In this document: positions 1 through 8,597 of the stretch, piece after piece | How the letters are laid out: each line of letters opens with the position of its first letter | How positions within the stretch are numbered: position 1 is the stretch's first letter | NCBI RefSeq assembly: GCF_046719765.1 | Contig: NZ_JABEBY010000014.1 | Coordinates: 1 to 64,000, forward strand | DNA: 64,000 nucleotides | Source: Halonotius sp046719765 | GTDB taxonomy: Archaea > Halobacteriota > Halobacteria > Halobacteriales > Haloferacaceae | Direction: 5' to 3' | The notes under the pieces: model-generated | The model's input: the letters and a program-made list of their open reading frames with translations, nothing else | Database searches by the model: none | Told to the model about the DNA's origin: nothing | Position numbers and translations under genes: made by a program

Positions 1-54
1 AAGCGCAACCTCTTCAAGCCGACCCATTACCAAATCTACTACGTCTATCGGTAA
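1..54 (+). CDS. 3' end of an unidentified gene (partial)
   Basis: Frame 1 is open from the window edge and ends in TAA at 52-54, giving 17 residues, KRNLFKPTHYQIYYVYR. The tail is basic and aromatic, unlike the acidic proteins around it. It converges on the regulator read from the other strand, whose stop lies 19 bases away. The fragment is too short to assign a function and may not be coding. Confidence 0.3.
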   Translation, partial: KRNLFKPTHYQIYYVYR

Positions 55-73
55 ATATCTTGATTAAACACTA

Positions 74-502
74 TCAGACGGAGACACCCGAACGACCCTC
101 GCCCTCTGGTGAGCCCGGAAACTGGATCGAGAAATCGATGGCCTCGGCTCCCGCCCGCAGGATCGGCCGTTTGCGTTGGCCGTCATCTTCGAACTCGACG
201 ACGCCCAGCGATTCGAGTTCTTTGAGGTTCCGATGTACCTCCCGGTAGTCCCGATCGACAGCGGTCGCTGTGTCGCGGATGCTTGCCGGCTGGTCGTCGA
301 CGATAGCCTCGATGAGTTCGAGATTCGCGGTTCGCATGAGGCGGTCGAGATCGTCGTACGTCTCAAAGTTGAGGATGAATCGCTCGTCTTGGTCGATGCC
401 CGAACCGGTCTCGCCGGCCTCGGCGCGACGCAGTCGCTCGCGGGCAGCCTCGCGGTGCTCGTCGGCTCGTTTGAACGTGATCTTGAGCGTGTTGTTAGTC
501 AT
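74..502 (-). CDS. HVO_A0114-type winged-helix DNA-binding protein (TumA-like antitoxin family)
   Basis: This is a 142-residue putative transcriptional regulator. Residues 10-30 form a charged helix rich in Arg and Glu, and residues 60-125 read as a winged helix (ELIEAIVDDQPASIRDTATA, then a recognition helix and a wing near GVVEFEDDGQRKRP). Haloarchaeal members of this family usually sit just downstream of a TumE (DUF6516) toxin and act as its antitoxin. Here the gene follows the stop of the beta-propeller gene by 12 bases on the same strand, and no TumE-like frame is visible. It is therefore probably a solo regulator or a relic of a toxin-antitoxin pair. The start ATG at 502 is the only good one. 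The family call rests on recalled similarity. Confidence 0.7.
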   Translation of the reverse strand: MTNNTLKITFKRADEHREAARERLRRAEAGETGSGIDQDERFILNFETYDDLDRLMRTANLELIEAIVDDQPASIRDTATAVDRDYREVHRNLKELESLGVVEFEDDGQRKRPILRAGAEAIDFSIQFPGSPEGEGRSGVSV

Positions 503-514
503 GACTGATTCCTC

Positions 515-1804
515 TCAAAGCTCGTGTCCACACGCACACTTCCCGATACAGTACGTCGTTTCCGCTGTCGACGCCGCAAGCCCGAGTCGGGCGAGCGCGA
601 CAGCCGCGGCCGCGGTCGAATCGGTCGGCGGCCGCACCGTCGCGGCGGTCGCGCCGTAGGGGCTCGGGCCCACGTCGATCCGGTCGACGATCTCACCCGC
701 CGCGTGGTCGATGACCGCTACCTCGTCGTTCGTCTGGATCGGAACGTAGAGCTTCGTTTTCGCCGAGATCCACGTCCCGACAAACCCCGAACCGCCGAGA
801 TCGAGGCGGTCGGTAACGGTGCCGGCGACGAGGTCGATCACGCTCACGTCGTTGCTACCGGGGGTGAACACATAGCCGGTCTCGCTGTCGGGGCCAATCT
901 CGCTGGTCAGCGCGCCGCGGCCGAGGCCGTCGTCGGTCGTCAGCCGGGTTCGCTCGGTCGGGTTGGCGGGGTCGCTGCAGTCCCAGATGCTTTCGGTGCC
1001 CTCGCCTTCGTTGTGTTCGACCAGCATCGTCTCGCCGTCGGGGGCGATCGTCGCCATCCACGGCGCGGCCGCGTCGGCGGCGACGCCCGCAACGTCGATC
1101 TGTGTCTCGATTTCGAAGGGGTCGACGCTGAGGACGGTCAGCGAGTCGCCGAAGAGATCCGGCACGTAGGCGTACTCGCCGTCGGGGTGGATCGTCACGT
1201 CACACGGCCCGGGGCCGTCGGTGTCGCCGCGGCCGCCTTCGTCGACCCGTTCAAGTTCGCCCGTCACCTCGCCGAACGTCTCGGAGTCGCGGTCGGCATC
1301 GACCCGGTAGTTGGTGTGGCTTGGCTCGCGTGCGCTGACGATGACGTGGCTGCCGTCGGGCGTTTGCTCCTGCCAGTTCGCCCCGGAGCCGGTGTCGACG
1401 CGAGCGACCGCCTCCAGCCCGCCGGCCGTCAGCGCGCGGACGCCCCGCTCGACGTTGAGCCACAGCGCGTCCTCGGACTCGTCGGTCAGAGCAGGGGTGT
1501 ACTGGTTCGACGGGAACGACGACGAAAGATTGACCCCGCGGGAGCCAACGACCTCATTGCTCGCGGGATCGATCAGGCTCACCGTCCCATCGCCGGTGTT
1601 GAACACGAAGACGGTCGGCTGTCCTGTCGACGCCGCTGTGTCGTCGCCGGCCTGGCTGCTGCCATCGCCGGCACAACCCGCGGCAGCGACCGCGCTCGCG
1701 GTAGCCCCGCTGGCCAGCAGGTGGCGACGCGACAGGCCCGCCGGGACGCCATCGTCGCGCCCACGGTTCGGATACAGCTTTGGATCGGCTGCGGGCTGGG
1801 TCAT
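515..1804 (-). CDS. YncE-like YVTN beta-propeller lipoprotein, Tat-exported
   Basis: A 429-residue extracytoplasmic protein. The N-terminus has a twin arginine at residues 26-27, a hydrophobic stretch, and a lipobox ending in Cys44 (AVAAAGC), so it should be Tat-exported and lipid-anchored. The body consists of blades such as GDGTVSLIDPASNEVV and NDVSVIDLVAGTVTDRLDLG, typical of YVTN propellers. The last residues are cysteine-rich (YCIGKCACGHEL). The open frame extends upstream to 2389, but that part overlaps the divergent nosL-like gene and lacks acidic composition, so the ATG at 1804 ahead of the signal peptide was chosen. A divergent 153-base region separates it from nosL. The ligand is unknown; the neighbourhood suggests copper or denitrification-related handling, which is inference. 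Confidence 0.75.
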   Translation of the reverse strand: MTQPAADPKLYPNRGRDDGVPAGLSRRHLLASGATASAVAAAGCAGDGSSQAGDDTAASTGQPTVFVFNTGDGTVSLIDPASNEVVGSRGVNLSSSFPSNQYTPALTDESEDALWLNVERGVRALTAGGLEAVARVDTGSGANWQEQTPDGSHVIVSAREPSHTNYRVDADRDSETFGEVTGELERVDEGGRGDTDGPGPCDVTIHPDGEYAYVPDLFGDSLTVLSVDPFEIETQIDVAGVAADAAAPWMATIAPDGETMLVEHNEGEGTESIWDCSDPANPTERTRLTTDDGLGRGALTSEIGPDSETGYVFTPGSNDVSVIDLVAGTVTDRLDLGGSGFVGTWISAKTKLYVPIQTNDEVAVIDHAAGEIVDRIDVGPSPYGATAATVRPPTDSTAAAAVALARLGLAASTAETTYCIGKCACGHEL

Positions 1805-1957
1805 GGTGAACGATTCAAACCGGATCGATGAAGTACTACCGGTGGCGACAGTATCGACACTCAAACCGACGAGCGGCTGCGGACAGCCCACCGGTTTCGG
1901 TATTGTTTCGGAAATTACACCAGAGAAATTAATCTCGAATCGACCAAACAGCCACCC

Positions 1958-2611
1958 ATGGCACGATCTGCTCTCACGGATAGACGGACGGTGGTTCGAA
2001 CGGCCGCAACCGGCGCGATCCTCGGGGTTGCAGGGTGTATATCGACTGATCCCACAGACGACGGCAACACAACCGACGACGAGGCGAACGACGAGGCGAC
2101 CGACGACGAGACAGCCACACAGCCGGCAGCGATCCCGGCGGATGCGAACTGCGAGGTCTGCAACATGGTCGCCGGCGACTATCCGGCGTGGAACGCCCAA
2201 CTCACCCACGACACCGGAGAGGACGCGTATTTCTGCTCGGCGGGCTGTCTGGCAGCCTACACCGCCGAGCCACCGCGGTTTGAGGGGCCGGATTCTGCGA
2301 TCGACACGGCGTGGGTGACCGAGTACGAGACGGAATCCTTCATCCAGGCGAGCGAGGCGTTCTTCGTGCGGGTGGCGAACCCTGACCACGTCGACGATAT
2401 CATGATGAAAAATCCGACACCGTTTGCGACGCGTGAGGACGCCCTCGCGTTTACCGAGTCGTTTGACGCCTACGACGAGGGCGACATCCTGCAGTTCAGC
2501 GACTTCGATATGGCGTTGGCGACGTTCTACCGTGGGAAATTCTTCAACGACGAGGAGATGAACAGCTCTGAGGGGAACGAGAGTACTGAGAAGACACCCA
2601 ACACAGCGTAA
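1958..2611 (+). CDS. nosL: NosL family copper-binding lipoprotein
   Basis: 217 residues. NosL proteins bind Cu(I) and help mature the CuZ centre of nitrous oxide reductase. RR at residues 9-10 and a hydrophobic run ending at Cys27 indicate a Tat lipoprotein. An Asp/Thr-rich linker follows. The NosL core has C65-x2-C68-N-M70 and a second pair C93 and C97 (FCSAGC), with the family's FFVRVANPDHVDDIMMKNPTPFATREDALAF-type core split over residues 130-165. No nosZ, nosD or nosF is in the window, so a role in copper delivery to another enzyme is possible. A TATA-like AATTAATC lies about 28 bases before the ATG, which fits a leaderless transcript. Confidence 0.85.
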   Translation: MARSALTDRRTVVRTAATGAILGVAGCISTDPTDDGNTTDDEANDEATDDETATQPAAIPADANCEVCNMVAGDYPAWNAQLTHDTGEDAYFCSAGCLAAYTAEPPRFEGPDSAIDTAWVTEYETESFIQASEAFFVRVANPDHVDDIMMKNPTPFATREDALAFTESFDAYDEGDILQFSDFDMALATFYRGKFFNDEEMNSSEGNESTEKTPNTA

Positions 2612-3859
2612 CTATACGCCGGTCGAATACCGCAGGATGCCAGCGATCCCGCCGAAGGCGTTGTAGAGCTGTTCGCCTTTCTCGAAGTCACTGGAGATGA
2701 ACTTGACCTCGGTGCCGCGCTGTTCGGCGATCTCGATCAGGTGGTCGATCACGTCCTCGCGCTCAACGACCTCCGCATCCGCGCCGTCGTCACACTCGTG
2801 GTCGGGGGTGTCATGGCGGCGGTCGACAAGTTCGTACTCCTCGGTGCCGTCACAATCGTAGACGACCACGTCCTGCCGGAGATCCTCGGAGATGAGCAGT
2901 CGGTCGACCGACCCCATCACGAGGTTTCGCCGCGTCGGCTCGAAGCCGTAGGTCGCCTCGTCGCCGTCGTGGAGGTTCTCGAAGAACTCCTCCATCTGGT
3001 TTTTGTCCTTGACGACCTCCTGGTCGGCCAGCACGTCACTGGCGGCGTCAACCAGATCGTGGAGGCCGGACTCGTCGGTGTAGGCCACGTCGAACTTCCC
3101 GAGCACCATATCCTGTAGCTCGTGGTGGAGATAGTCGCCGTCAACGAACTCGTCTTTCGTCGGCGAGGGGCCGCCGATGAGGATGCCGTCGAGCTCGTGC
3201 CGTTTCGGCACCATCAGCTCGTCGGCCATCTCAGCGATCTCCTGATAGAAGTTGTCGATGGCCTCTAAGCGCAGGCGGGCGAATCGCTGGGCGGACTGGC
3301 CACCCTTTCGCTGCTTGCCCGGAACGAGTGAGGAGGCGGATTTCACCGGCTCGACGCGCTTGCCCTTCAGCCAGCCGACGTTGGCCTCCCGGCGGTCGAG
3401 GACAATAAGTCCAAAAAGGCCCTTGTCGAGCAGCATGTTCTCTAGCGGCTCGGTCAGAAACTCCGAATCGCAGTGATAGCGGAACGACTGGATCGGCTCG
3501 GATGGCGATTCGAGCACGCGCGTGATCATCTCGGTTTGGCCGCCGCCGGAGTCGACCGCCCCGGAGAAGATGACGATCCCGTTTTCGGGTGGGAAGGTGT
3601 CGTAGTATCGCAGGCGGTCTTTGATCGAGGTCAGGGCGTCTTGGACGTTCGTTCGCGTCTGTTTGGATTTGATATTCGACGCCTCAGAGTGCTCCTGGAT
3701 GACATGTTCGACAACAGAGGAGATCTGCTTGTCGTCGGGGATGTAGATCGTGACGAGCTGGGTGCCGGAGCCTTCGAACTCCTGGAGTTCCTCGATAACC
3801 TTCTTGAACTCGTATTTTCGCCGGTCGTCGCCGGCCTGCTCGTCGGCGTCCGTACTCAT
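2612..3859 (-). CDS. prf1: peptide chain release factor aRF1
   Basis: 415 residues, the usual archaeal aRF1 length. It recognises all three stop codons and triggers peptidyl-tRNA hydrolysis. Domain 1 carries NIKS at 62-65 and YHCDSEF at 128-134 (the YxCxxxF motif), both for stop recognition. Domain 2 carries the catalytic GGQ at 186-188 (KQRKGGQSAQRFARLR). Domain 3 continues to the C-terminus. The ATG at 3859 begins MSTDADEQ, matching the normal N-terminus; the open frame upstream to 3964 covers a repeat-rich leader and was rejected. The stop abuts the convergent nosL stop (2611/2612). The 105-base upstream gap has paired palindromes and direct repeats. Confidence 0.95.
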   Translation of the reverse strand: MSTDADEQAGDDRRKYEFKKVIEELQEFEGSGTQLVTIYIPDDKQISSVVEHVIQEHSEASNIKSKQTRTNVQDALTSIKDRLRYYDTFPPENGIVIFSGAVDSGGGQTEMITRVLESPSEPIQSFRYHCDSEFLTEPLENMLLDKGLFGLIVLDRREANVGWLKGKRVEPVKSASSLVPGKQRKGGQSAQRFARLRLEAIDNFYQEIAEMADELMVPKRHELDGILIGGPSPTKDEFVDGDYLHHELQDMVLGKFDVAYTDESGLHDLVDAASDVLADQEVVKDKNQMEEFFENLHDGDEATYGFEPTRRNLVMGSVDRLLISEDLRQDVVVYDCDGTEEYELVDRRHDTPDHECDDGADAEVVEREDVIDHLIEIAEQRGTEVKFISSDFEKGEQLYNAFGGIAGILRYSTGV

Positions 3860-3862
3860 TGG

Positions 3863-3959
3863 CGATATATCGCCCGGCTGCGGGTAAGTATGCTTTGGGT
3901 CCGATATATCGCAGTTCGACCGACCCTTCGGGAGCAACAGATCGTGGTTCGACCGACCC
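3863..3959 (-). promoter_or_regulatory. paired repeats upstream of prf1
   Basis: Two copies of the palindrome CGATATATCG lie at 3863-3872 and 3902-3911. Two copies of GTTCGACCGACCC (plus strand) lie at 3914-3926 and 3947-3959. The copy spacings are 39 and 33 bases. The region is between the response regulator stop and the aRF1 start, so it should hold the prf1 promoter; the first palindrome is too near the ATG to be its TATA box, while the second, about 43 bases upstream, could be. Function is inferred. Confidence 0.5.
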
Positions 3960-3964
3960 CGCAA

Positions 3965-4519
3965 CTACTCCAGTAGATCCGTGACGCTGCTGTCGTCAAG
4001 CGCGGCGACCGTCTCGTCAAACTCGTCTTTGAGCTCCGTCAGGCGGGATTCAAGCTCGGCGAACTCCTCGTTGTCGTCGAGTTCTGTTTGGGTATGGGCC
4101 TCCCGGAGCACATCGTAGGTCTCGGCGGCCGCGTTGTACTCGGCGACAAGCTCCTCGTATCGCCGTTTCAGGAACGCTTGCTCGACGGCATCCAGCAGTT
4201 CATCTGTCGAGACTGATTTCGTGAGATAGCCATCAAACGGCAGATCGATGATGTCCGTGTCGGGGTCGATCGCCGAGACGAGGATGACCTGAAACTCAAG
4301 CTCCCACTCATCGATCCGTTTGATCACGTCGTCACCAGCCATTCCGGGCATCCGGCGATCCAACAACACCAGATCGACATCCGGGCCGAGTTTGGTGAGT
4401 GCCTCCCCACCGCTCGTTGCGACCTTCGTCTCGTAGTGATCCGCAAGGCGGAGGGCGTACGACTCCGCGAGATCGGCCTCGTCGTCGACGATAAGGATCG
4501 TCTTCGCAGCCTCAGTCAT
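3965..4519 (-). CDS. HalX-type response regulator
   Basis: 184 residues. Residues 7-120 form a receiver domain: acidic pair D12-D13, phospho-acceptor D54 in VLLDRRMPG, and K101 in YLTKS. The remaining 65 residues are a helical, highly charged HalX domain (FLKRRYEELVAEYNAAAETYDVL), a module found in haloarchaeal receivers and of unknown output. No histidine kinase is adjacent. The ATG at 4519 (MTEAAKTILIVDDE) puts the receiver at the N-terminus; an earlier in-frame start at 4540 adds seven residues without motif support. It is read in the same direction as prf1, 105 bases ahead of it. Confidence 0.88.
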   Translation of the reverse strand: MTEAAKTILIVDDEADLAESYALRLADHYETKVATSGGEALTKLGPDVDLVLLDRRMPGMAGDDVIKRIDEWELEFQVILVSAIDPDTDIIDLPFDGYLTKSVSTDELLDAVEQAFLKRRYEELVAEYNAAAETYDVLREAHTQTELDDNEEFAELESRLTELKDEFDETVAALDDSSVTDLLE

Positions 4520-4614
4520 ACCTGAACACCCACGCAACACCCAAAAAATCTTGTTACTTGCGGGATCGGCTGTCTGGACGGTAAGGGTTTGTATCGCCCG
4601 TCACAAACACCTGT

Positions 4615-5226
4615 ATGGACGACGCCCTGCGGGCTGGTATCGCTCTCTACGCCGCCGGCGACTACCACGCCGCCCACGAGCCATGGGAGGAGACGTGGCT
4701 ACAGCTGCCTGCCGGCGACGACAAACAGCTCCTGCAGGGGCTGATCCAGTTCACCGCGGCCGTCTATCACGCCCGCGGGCGCAACTGGGACGGCGCGGTC
4801 GGCCTCGCCGAACAGGCCCAGTCGTATCTCACCGCGGTGCCAACCCCCTACCGTGGTATCGACAGCGACAGCGTGGTGGCGGCGCTCCGGGGGCTCGAAG
4901 CCGACCCTGAGCGGGTCGAACGCGAACCGAGTCCGCCACTGCGCTACCGAGGCCGCAAACTGACCGCGGCCGACCTCGAAATCGACGGGATCACCGCCGC
5001 CGCCAGCGTCGTTGCCACGGAGGACGAGGCCTACGATACGGCGATCGTCGAGACCGCAATCGACTACGCCCGCGAAGAGACCACCGGCTCACAGGCGCAG
5101 TTTATCCGGCTTCTGACCTCGTTTGTCGACGACCGCGAACACCGTGGCATTGTCTACGATCGGCTTCGACAGAACGTTGAGCGTCGGCAGGCAAAGCGAG
5201 AGGATGTCTCCGGGCTGTTTGAGTGA
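4615..5226 (+). CDS. DUF309 domain protein
   Basis: 203 residues. The N-terminal 110 residues hold the DUF309 helical signature GDYHAAHEPWEETW, followed by LLQGLIQFTAAVYHARGRNWDGA. This motif defines a widespread small family of unknown biochemical function. The C-terminal half is acidic with no recognised domain. It stands alone, with the response regulator divergent on its left and a membrane protein convergent on its right (43 bases between stops). The sequence before the ATG has TTTGTATCG about 26 bases upstream, a plausible TATA element. Confidence 0.8.
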   Translation: MDDALRAGIALYAAGDYHAAHEPWEETWLQLPAGDDKQLLQGLIQFTAAVYHARGRNWDGAVGLAEQAQSYLTAVPTPYRGIDSDSVVAALRGLEADPERVEREPSPPLRYRGRKLTAADLEIDGITAAASVVATEDEAYDTAIVETAIDYAREETTGSQAQFIRLLTSFVDDREHRGIVYDRLRQNVERRQAKREDVSGLFE

Positions 5227-5269
5227 GTCGTCGTCGGTGGCAACGTAGTCGACCCGGCGACAGGGCAAC

Positions 5270-5830
5270 CTACCGGTTGGTTTCGAAAACCGCCCAGCCA
5301 GCACCGCCGAGTACGGCAAACACAGCCGGATAGAGGACGCCGGCAAGGATGACCGCGGCCGTGAGATCCGGGCCGCCGGTGGCGCCCCCGACAGTGATCT
5401 CAAACAGCAACCCACCAACCACGGTCAACAGCAGATAGCCCGGCAGCAGCGTCAGCCCGGCGAGGCCGCCGTCTGTGGGATCGGTAGCGGCCTGCTGTCG
5501 AGCGATGAGCGCGCCACCAGCGATCAAGAGTACCACCGGAACCAGATACAACGCCGCGGTGAACCCGGTGTCGCCACCGATGTAGGCCGTCGTCTGGCTG
5601 CCGAGAACCGGGATATCGAGGACGACATCCACAAAATGCGCGTTGTAGAACACCCAGCCGACCAGCTCGTGGGTCGCCGGCGCGCCGTCAAGCGTTTCGA
5701 TGATCCGGGTGAGCGGTGAGTCCCGGAGATTCGGTGCGACGAGGAGGTATGTGATCGCGTAGCCGGCGAGCCACGGGAGCGTTCCAACAAGGCTGCCGGT
5801 CGCAATCGAGCGGGGATCAAGCGATGCCAT
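5270..5830 (-). CDS. haloarchaeal multi-pass membrane protein, unknown function
   Basis: 186 residues. At least four hydrophobic helices are visible, near residues 12-32, 92-110, 126-146 and 158-180. A short charged loop (PTDGG) sits between helices two and three. No catalytic or transport motif is recognisable. The ATG at 5830 begins MASLDPRSIATG, directly before the first helix. It is convergent with the DUF309 gene and divergent from the PAPS-reductase family gene. It resembles a type of conserved haloarchaeal membrane protein without assigned role. Confidence 0.65.
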   Translation of the reverse strand: MASLDPRSIATGSLVGTLPWLAGYAITYLLVAPNLRDSPLTRIIETLDGAPATHELVGWVFYNAHFVDVVLDIPVLGSQTTAYIGGDTGFTAALYLVPVVLLIAGGALIARQQAATDPTDGGLAGLTLLPGYLLLTVVGGLLFEITVGGATGGPDLTAAVILAGVLYPAVFAVLGGAGWAVFETNR

Positions 5831-5973
5831 CGATCAGTCGATGTGCGCCAGTGGGAAAACGGGCGTGGCTCCGATATCGACGACGCGCGTGCGGCGCGGT
5901 CGACACCGATTCAGCCCGGGATCGCCTGCGACGTGTGGCAACCACTGACACCGAAAGCGGCTGTCATAAGACC

Positions 5974-5979
5974 TTTATT
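5974..5979 (+). promoter_or_regulatory. TATA element of the PAPS-reductase family gene
   Basis: TTTATT 26 bases before the ATG at 6005, in a locally A/T-rich patch. The spacing fits a leaderless haloarchaeal transcript and supports the chosen start. Confidence 0.55.
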
Positions 5980-6004
5980 TCGCCTAATTAGATGTCATTA
6001 CACG

Positions 6005-6976
6005 ATGTCAGCAGACTTCCCTGACTACCTCGATGTCGATTACACCGACGGCGAGGGCGAAGATCCAGCCGACTATCCACGGCTGCCCGATAAGATCGAA
6101 AAGGCGATCGACGTGACCAGAGCCGGTCTCGAACAGTATGAGAACCCGGCGGTCATGTGGACCGGCGGCAAGGACTCGACGCTGACGCTGTACTTCATCA
6201 ATCAGGTCGCCGAGAAGTACGGCTACGAGAAGCCAACGGCCGTCTTCATCGACCACTACCAGCACTTCGACGAGATCACCGACTTCATCGAACACTGGGC
6301 CGAGGAGTGGGATATCGACCTCGTCTACGCCCGCAACGAGGACGTAGGCAACTACGTTGATGAACACGGCCTCGAACCCGGCGACGACATCCCGGTGTCG
6401 GCACTCTCCGAGCACAACCAACACCACGTTCGGGAGATCCTCGAATACGAGGAAGACACCTTCCCGTTCCTGCTGGACACCTACGTTGGCAACCACCTGC
6501 TGAAAACGGTCGCGCTCAACGACGCCCTCGAAACCCACGGCATCGACGGCGTGATCTCGGGTGTCCGCTGGGACGAACAGGAGGCCCGCGCCGACGAGAC
6601 GTTCTTCAGCGCGCGCCACGACCCCGACATCTACCCGCCGCACGACCGGGTGCAGCCGATCCTCCAGTTCGACGAGGGCGACGTGTGGGACGTGTTCTGG
6701 AACTACGTCGTCCCGGACACCGTCGAGGCGTTCCCCGAGGACGGCTACGTGCCCGAGTCGGCCGACGACCTGCCGGACGGCGTCGAGCAGTCGGACGTGC
6801 CAATTTCACCGAAGTACTTCGCCGGCTTCCGGAGTCTCGGCAGCGAAGTCAGTACCGAAAAGACGACCGACGAGCCCGCATGGCTGCAGGATCTCGACAA
6901 CACAACCGAACGCGCCGGTCGCGCCCAGGATAAGGAGGATCTGATGGAGCGACTGCGCGATCTCGGCTACATGTAG
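6005..6976 (+). CDS. phosphoadenosine phosphosulfate reductase family protein
   Basis: 323 residues. An adenine-nucleotide alpha-hydrolase fold with the PP-loop TGGKDS at residues 53-58, followed by typical elements YEKPTAVFIDHYQHFDEI and a C-terminal domain with GVRWDEQEARADETFF. Family members either reduce activated sulfate or use ATP for other thiolation or adenylation reactions. The CCxxRK-type cysteines that bind an Fe-S cluster in APS reductases are not seen, so the substrate is open. The open frame continues upstream to 5843, but the ATG at 6005 was chosen because of the TATA element at 5974. A stem-loop with a T-run follows the gene. Confidence 0.8.
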   Translation: MSADFPDYLDVDYTDGEGEDPADYPRLPDKIEKAIDVTRAGLEQYENPAVMWTGGKDSTLTLYFINQVAEKYGYEKPTAVFIDHYQHFDEITDFIEHWAEEWDIDLVYARNEDVGNYVDEHGLEPGDDIPVSALSEHNQHHVREILEYEEDTFPFLLDTYVGNHLLKTVALNDALETHGIDGVISGVRWDEQEARADETFFSARHDPDIYPPHDRVQPILQFDEGDVWDVFWNYVVPDTVEAFPEDGYVPESADDLPDGVEQSDVPISPKYFAGFRSLGSEVSTEKTTDEPAWLQDLDNTTERAGRAQDKEDLMERLRDLGYM

Positions 6977-7001
6977 CGTTCGGGACGACCGTTCGCCATC
7001 A

Positions 7002-7032
7002 CAACGGCGTTTTTGCGCTGACCGTTGTTTTT
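7002..7032 (+). terminator. stem-loop plus T-run terminator
   Basis: CAACGG (7002-7007) pairs with CCGTTG (7022-7027) and is followed directly by TTTTT (7028-7032). A second T5 lies in the loop. It sits 26 bases after the PAPS-reductase family stop and before the aldehyde dehydrogenase promoter. Confidence 0.55.
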
Positions 7033-7116
7033 CGCAGCGACAGCCACGGACACCGGCCCTGTACGCAGCGTGGGCACGCGCCGAACGCTCTTGTGGGTGG
7101 TCAGTGATGCGGGTGT

Positions 7117-8553
7117 ATGGCCGACAACCCATACAGCGAACAGCTCTACATCGACGGCGGGTGGCGCGACGGAGACGACACGATCACTGTTCGTGATCTT
7201 GCCGACGGCGGCACCGTTGCAACTGTGGCTGCCGCCAGCAGCGACCAGGCTGATGAGGCACTCGCGGCCGCAGCAGACGCACAGGACGCGATGCGGGAGA
7301 CGACGCCGGTCGAACGCGCCGACTGGCTGGAGGCTATCGCCGACGAACTCGAAGCCAGAGCCGAGGAGTTCACCGAGCGGATCGTCCGCGAAGCGGGGAA
7401 ACCGATCTCCGCGGCGAGTGGTGCACCACCGAGTGCGGCCCGGCGGTTCCGGTTTGCGGCCGCAGAGGCCCGCGATCTGGCCAAAACGTACGGCGAGTAC
7501 CGCGAGGGCTCGACCCCGGGCCACGAGGGGTGGACGGCGATCGTCAAACCTGAACCCATCGGCACCGTGCTCTGTATCGCGCCGTACAACTACCCCCTGC
7601 AGACGACCACCCTCCAGATCGCCCCCGCCCTCGCTGCCGGCAACAGCGTCGTCCTCAAACCGTCGAGCAAGACGCCGACGACGGCGGCCCTGCTGACGGA
7701 CGTGATCACCTCGGCGGTCGACCTCCCGGACGGCGCGGTCAACTTCGTGCCCGGCCACAGCCGCGAGATCGGCGACACGCTGGCCGGCGACGACCGTGTC
7801 GACACCATCGCCATGACCGGCTCCTCGGGGGCCGGCACTCACGTCGCCAAGGAGTCTGGCATGGTCAACCTCGTGATGGAACTCGGCGGCAACGCCCCGG
7901 CGATCATCTTCCCCGACGCAGCCCTCGAAGACGCTGCCGGAGCCTGTACGGCCGGCTCCGTTAAGTTCGGCGGCCAGCGGTGTTCGGCCGTCTCCCGGGT
8001 GCTGGCCCACGAGTCCGTCCACGACGAGATCGTCAAACGGATCCGGCTGACGATGGAGGGGTGGGTCGTCGGCGACATCTTCGAGGAGGAGACCGATTTC
8101 GGCCCGCTCATCGACGAAGACCACGCCACGGAGGTCAAGGGACTCATCGACGACGCCGTCGACACCGGCGCGAACCTCGTGTTGGGCGGTGAGCGCGAGG
8201 GCGCGTTCGTCGAGCCGACGGTGTTGGGCAACGTCCCACAGGACGCCGAAATCATCCACAAGGAGCAGTTCGGCCCCGTCGCTGCGGTGACGACCTTCGA
8301 GGAAGAAAGCGAGGCGATCGACCTCGCCAACGCCGACAAATACGCTCTCGACGCCTCGGTGTTCACGAGCGATCACGACCGCGCGATGCGGGTCGCCAAG
8401 CGGATCGACGCCGGCGGCGTCCGGATCAACGGCGCGCCCTCCCACGGCCTCGGTGATATCCCCTTCGGCGGCAACGACGCCTCCGGGATCAACCGTGAGG
8501 GCATCCATGCGGCCATCGAGCAGATGCTCCGCAAGAAGTCGATCATCCTGTAG
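7117..8553 (+). CDS. NAD(P)-dependent aldehyde dehydrogenase, GapN-like
   Basis: 478 residues, full-length for the superfamily. It oxidises an aldehyde to the acid with NAD(P). Catalytic residues are all present: N158 in PYNYP, K181 in LKPSSKTP, E255 in MELGG, and the nucleophile C289 in GGQRCSAV. The segment SGMVNLVMELGGNAPAIIFPDA and the GQRCSAVSRVL context resemble non-phosphorylating glyceraldehyde-3-phosphate dehydrogenase (GapN) and archaeal lactaldehyde dehydrogenase more than betaine-aldehyde enzymes. The exact substrate cannot be read from the sequence. The next gene (diphthamide ligase) starts 44 bases downstream. Confidence 0.85.
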   Translation: MADNPYSEQLYIDGGWRDGDDTITVRDLADGGTVATVAAASSDQADEALAAAADAQDAMRETTPVERADWLEAIADELEARAEEFTERIVREAGKPISAASGAPPSAARRFRFAAAEARDLAKTYGEYREGSTPGHEGWTAIVKPEPIGTVLCIAPYNYPLQTTTLQIAPALAAGNSVVLKPSSKTPTTAALLTDVITSAVDLPDGAVNFVPGHSREIGDTLAGDDRVDTIAMTGSSGAGTHVAKESGMVNLVMELGGNAPAIIFPDAALEDAAGACTAGSVKFGGQRCSAVSRVLAHESVHDEIVKRIRLTMEGWVVGDIFEEETDFGPLIDEDHATEVKGLIDDAVDTGANLVLGGEREGAFVEPTVLGNVPQDAEIIHKEQFGPVAAVTTFEEESEAIDLANADKYALDASVFTSDHDRAMRVAKRIDAGGVRINGAPSHGLGDIPFGGNDASGINREGIHAAIEQMLRKKSIIL

Positions 8554-8597
8554 GCCGGATCAAAGCCGGTATTACCCCGGCTGCCGTCCCTAACTGT

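Noticed and set aside
524..1831. 435-codon frame opposite the beta-propeller gene
   Set aside because: It mirrors the real gene, has basic/Val-rich composition, and has no family motif. Third-position GC bias explains its length.
6967..8508. 513-codon frame opposite the aldehyde dehydrogenase
   Set aside because: The plus strand encodes a complete enzyme with all catalytic residues; the other frame has no motif.
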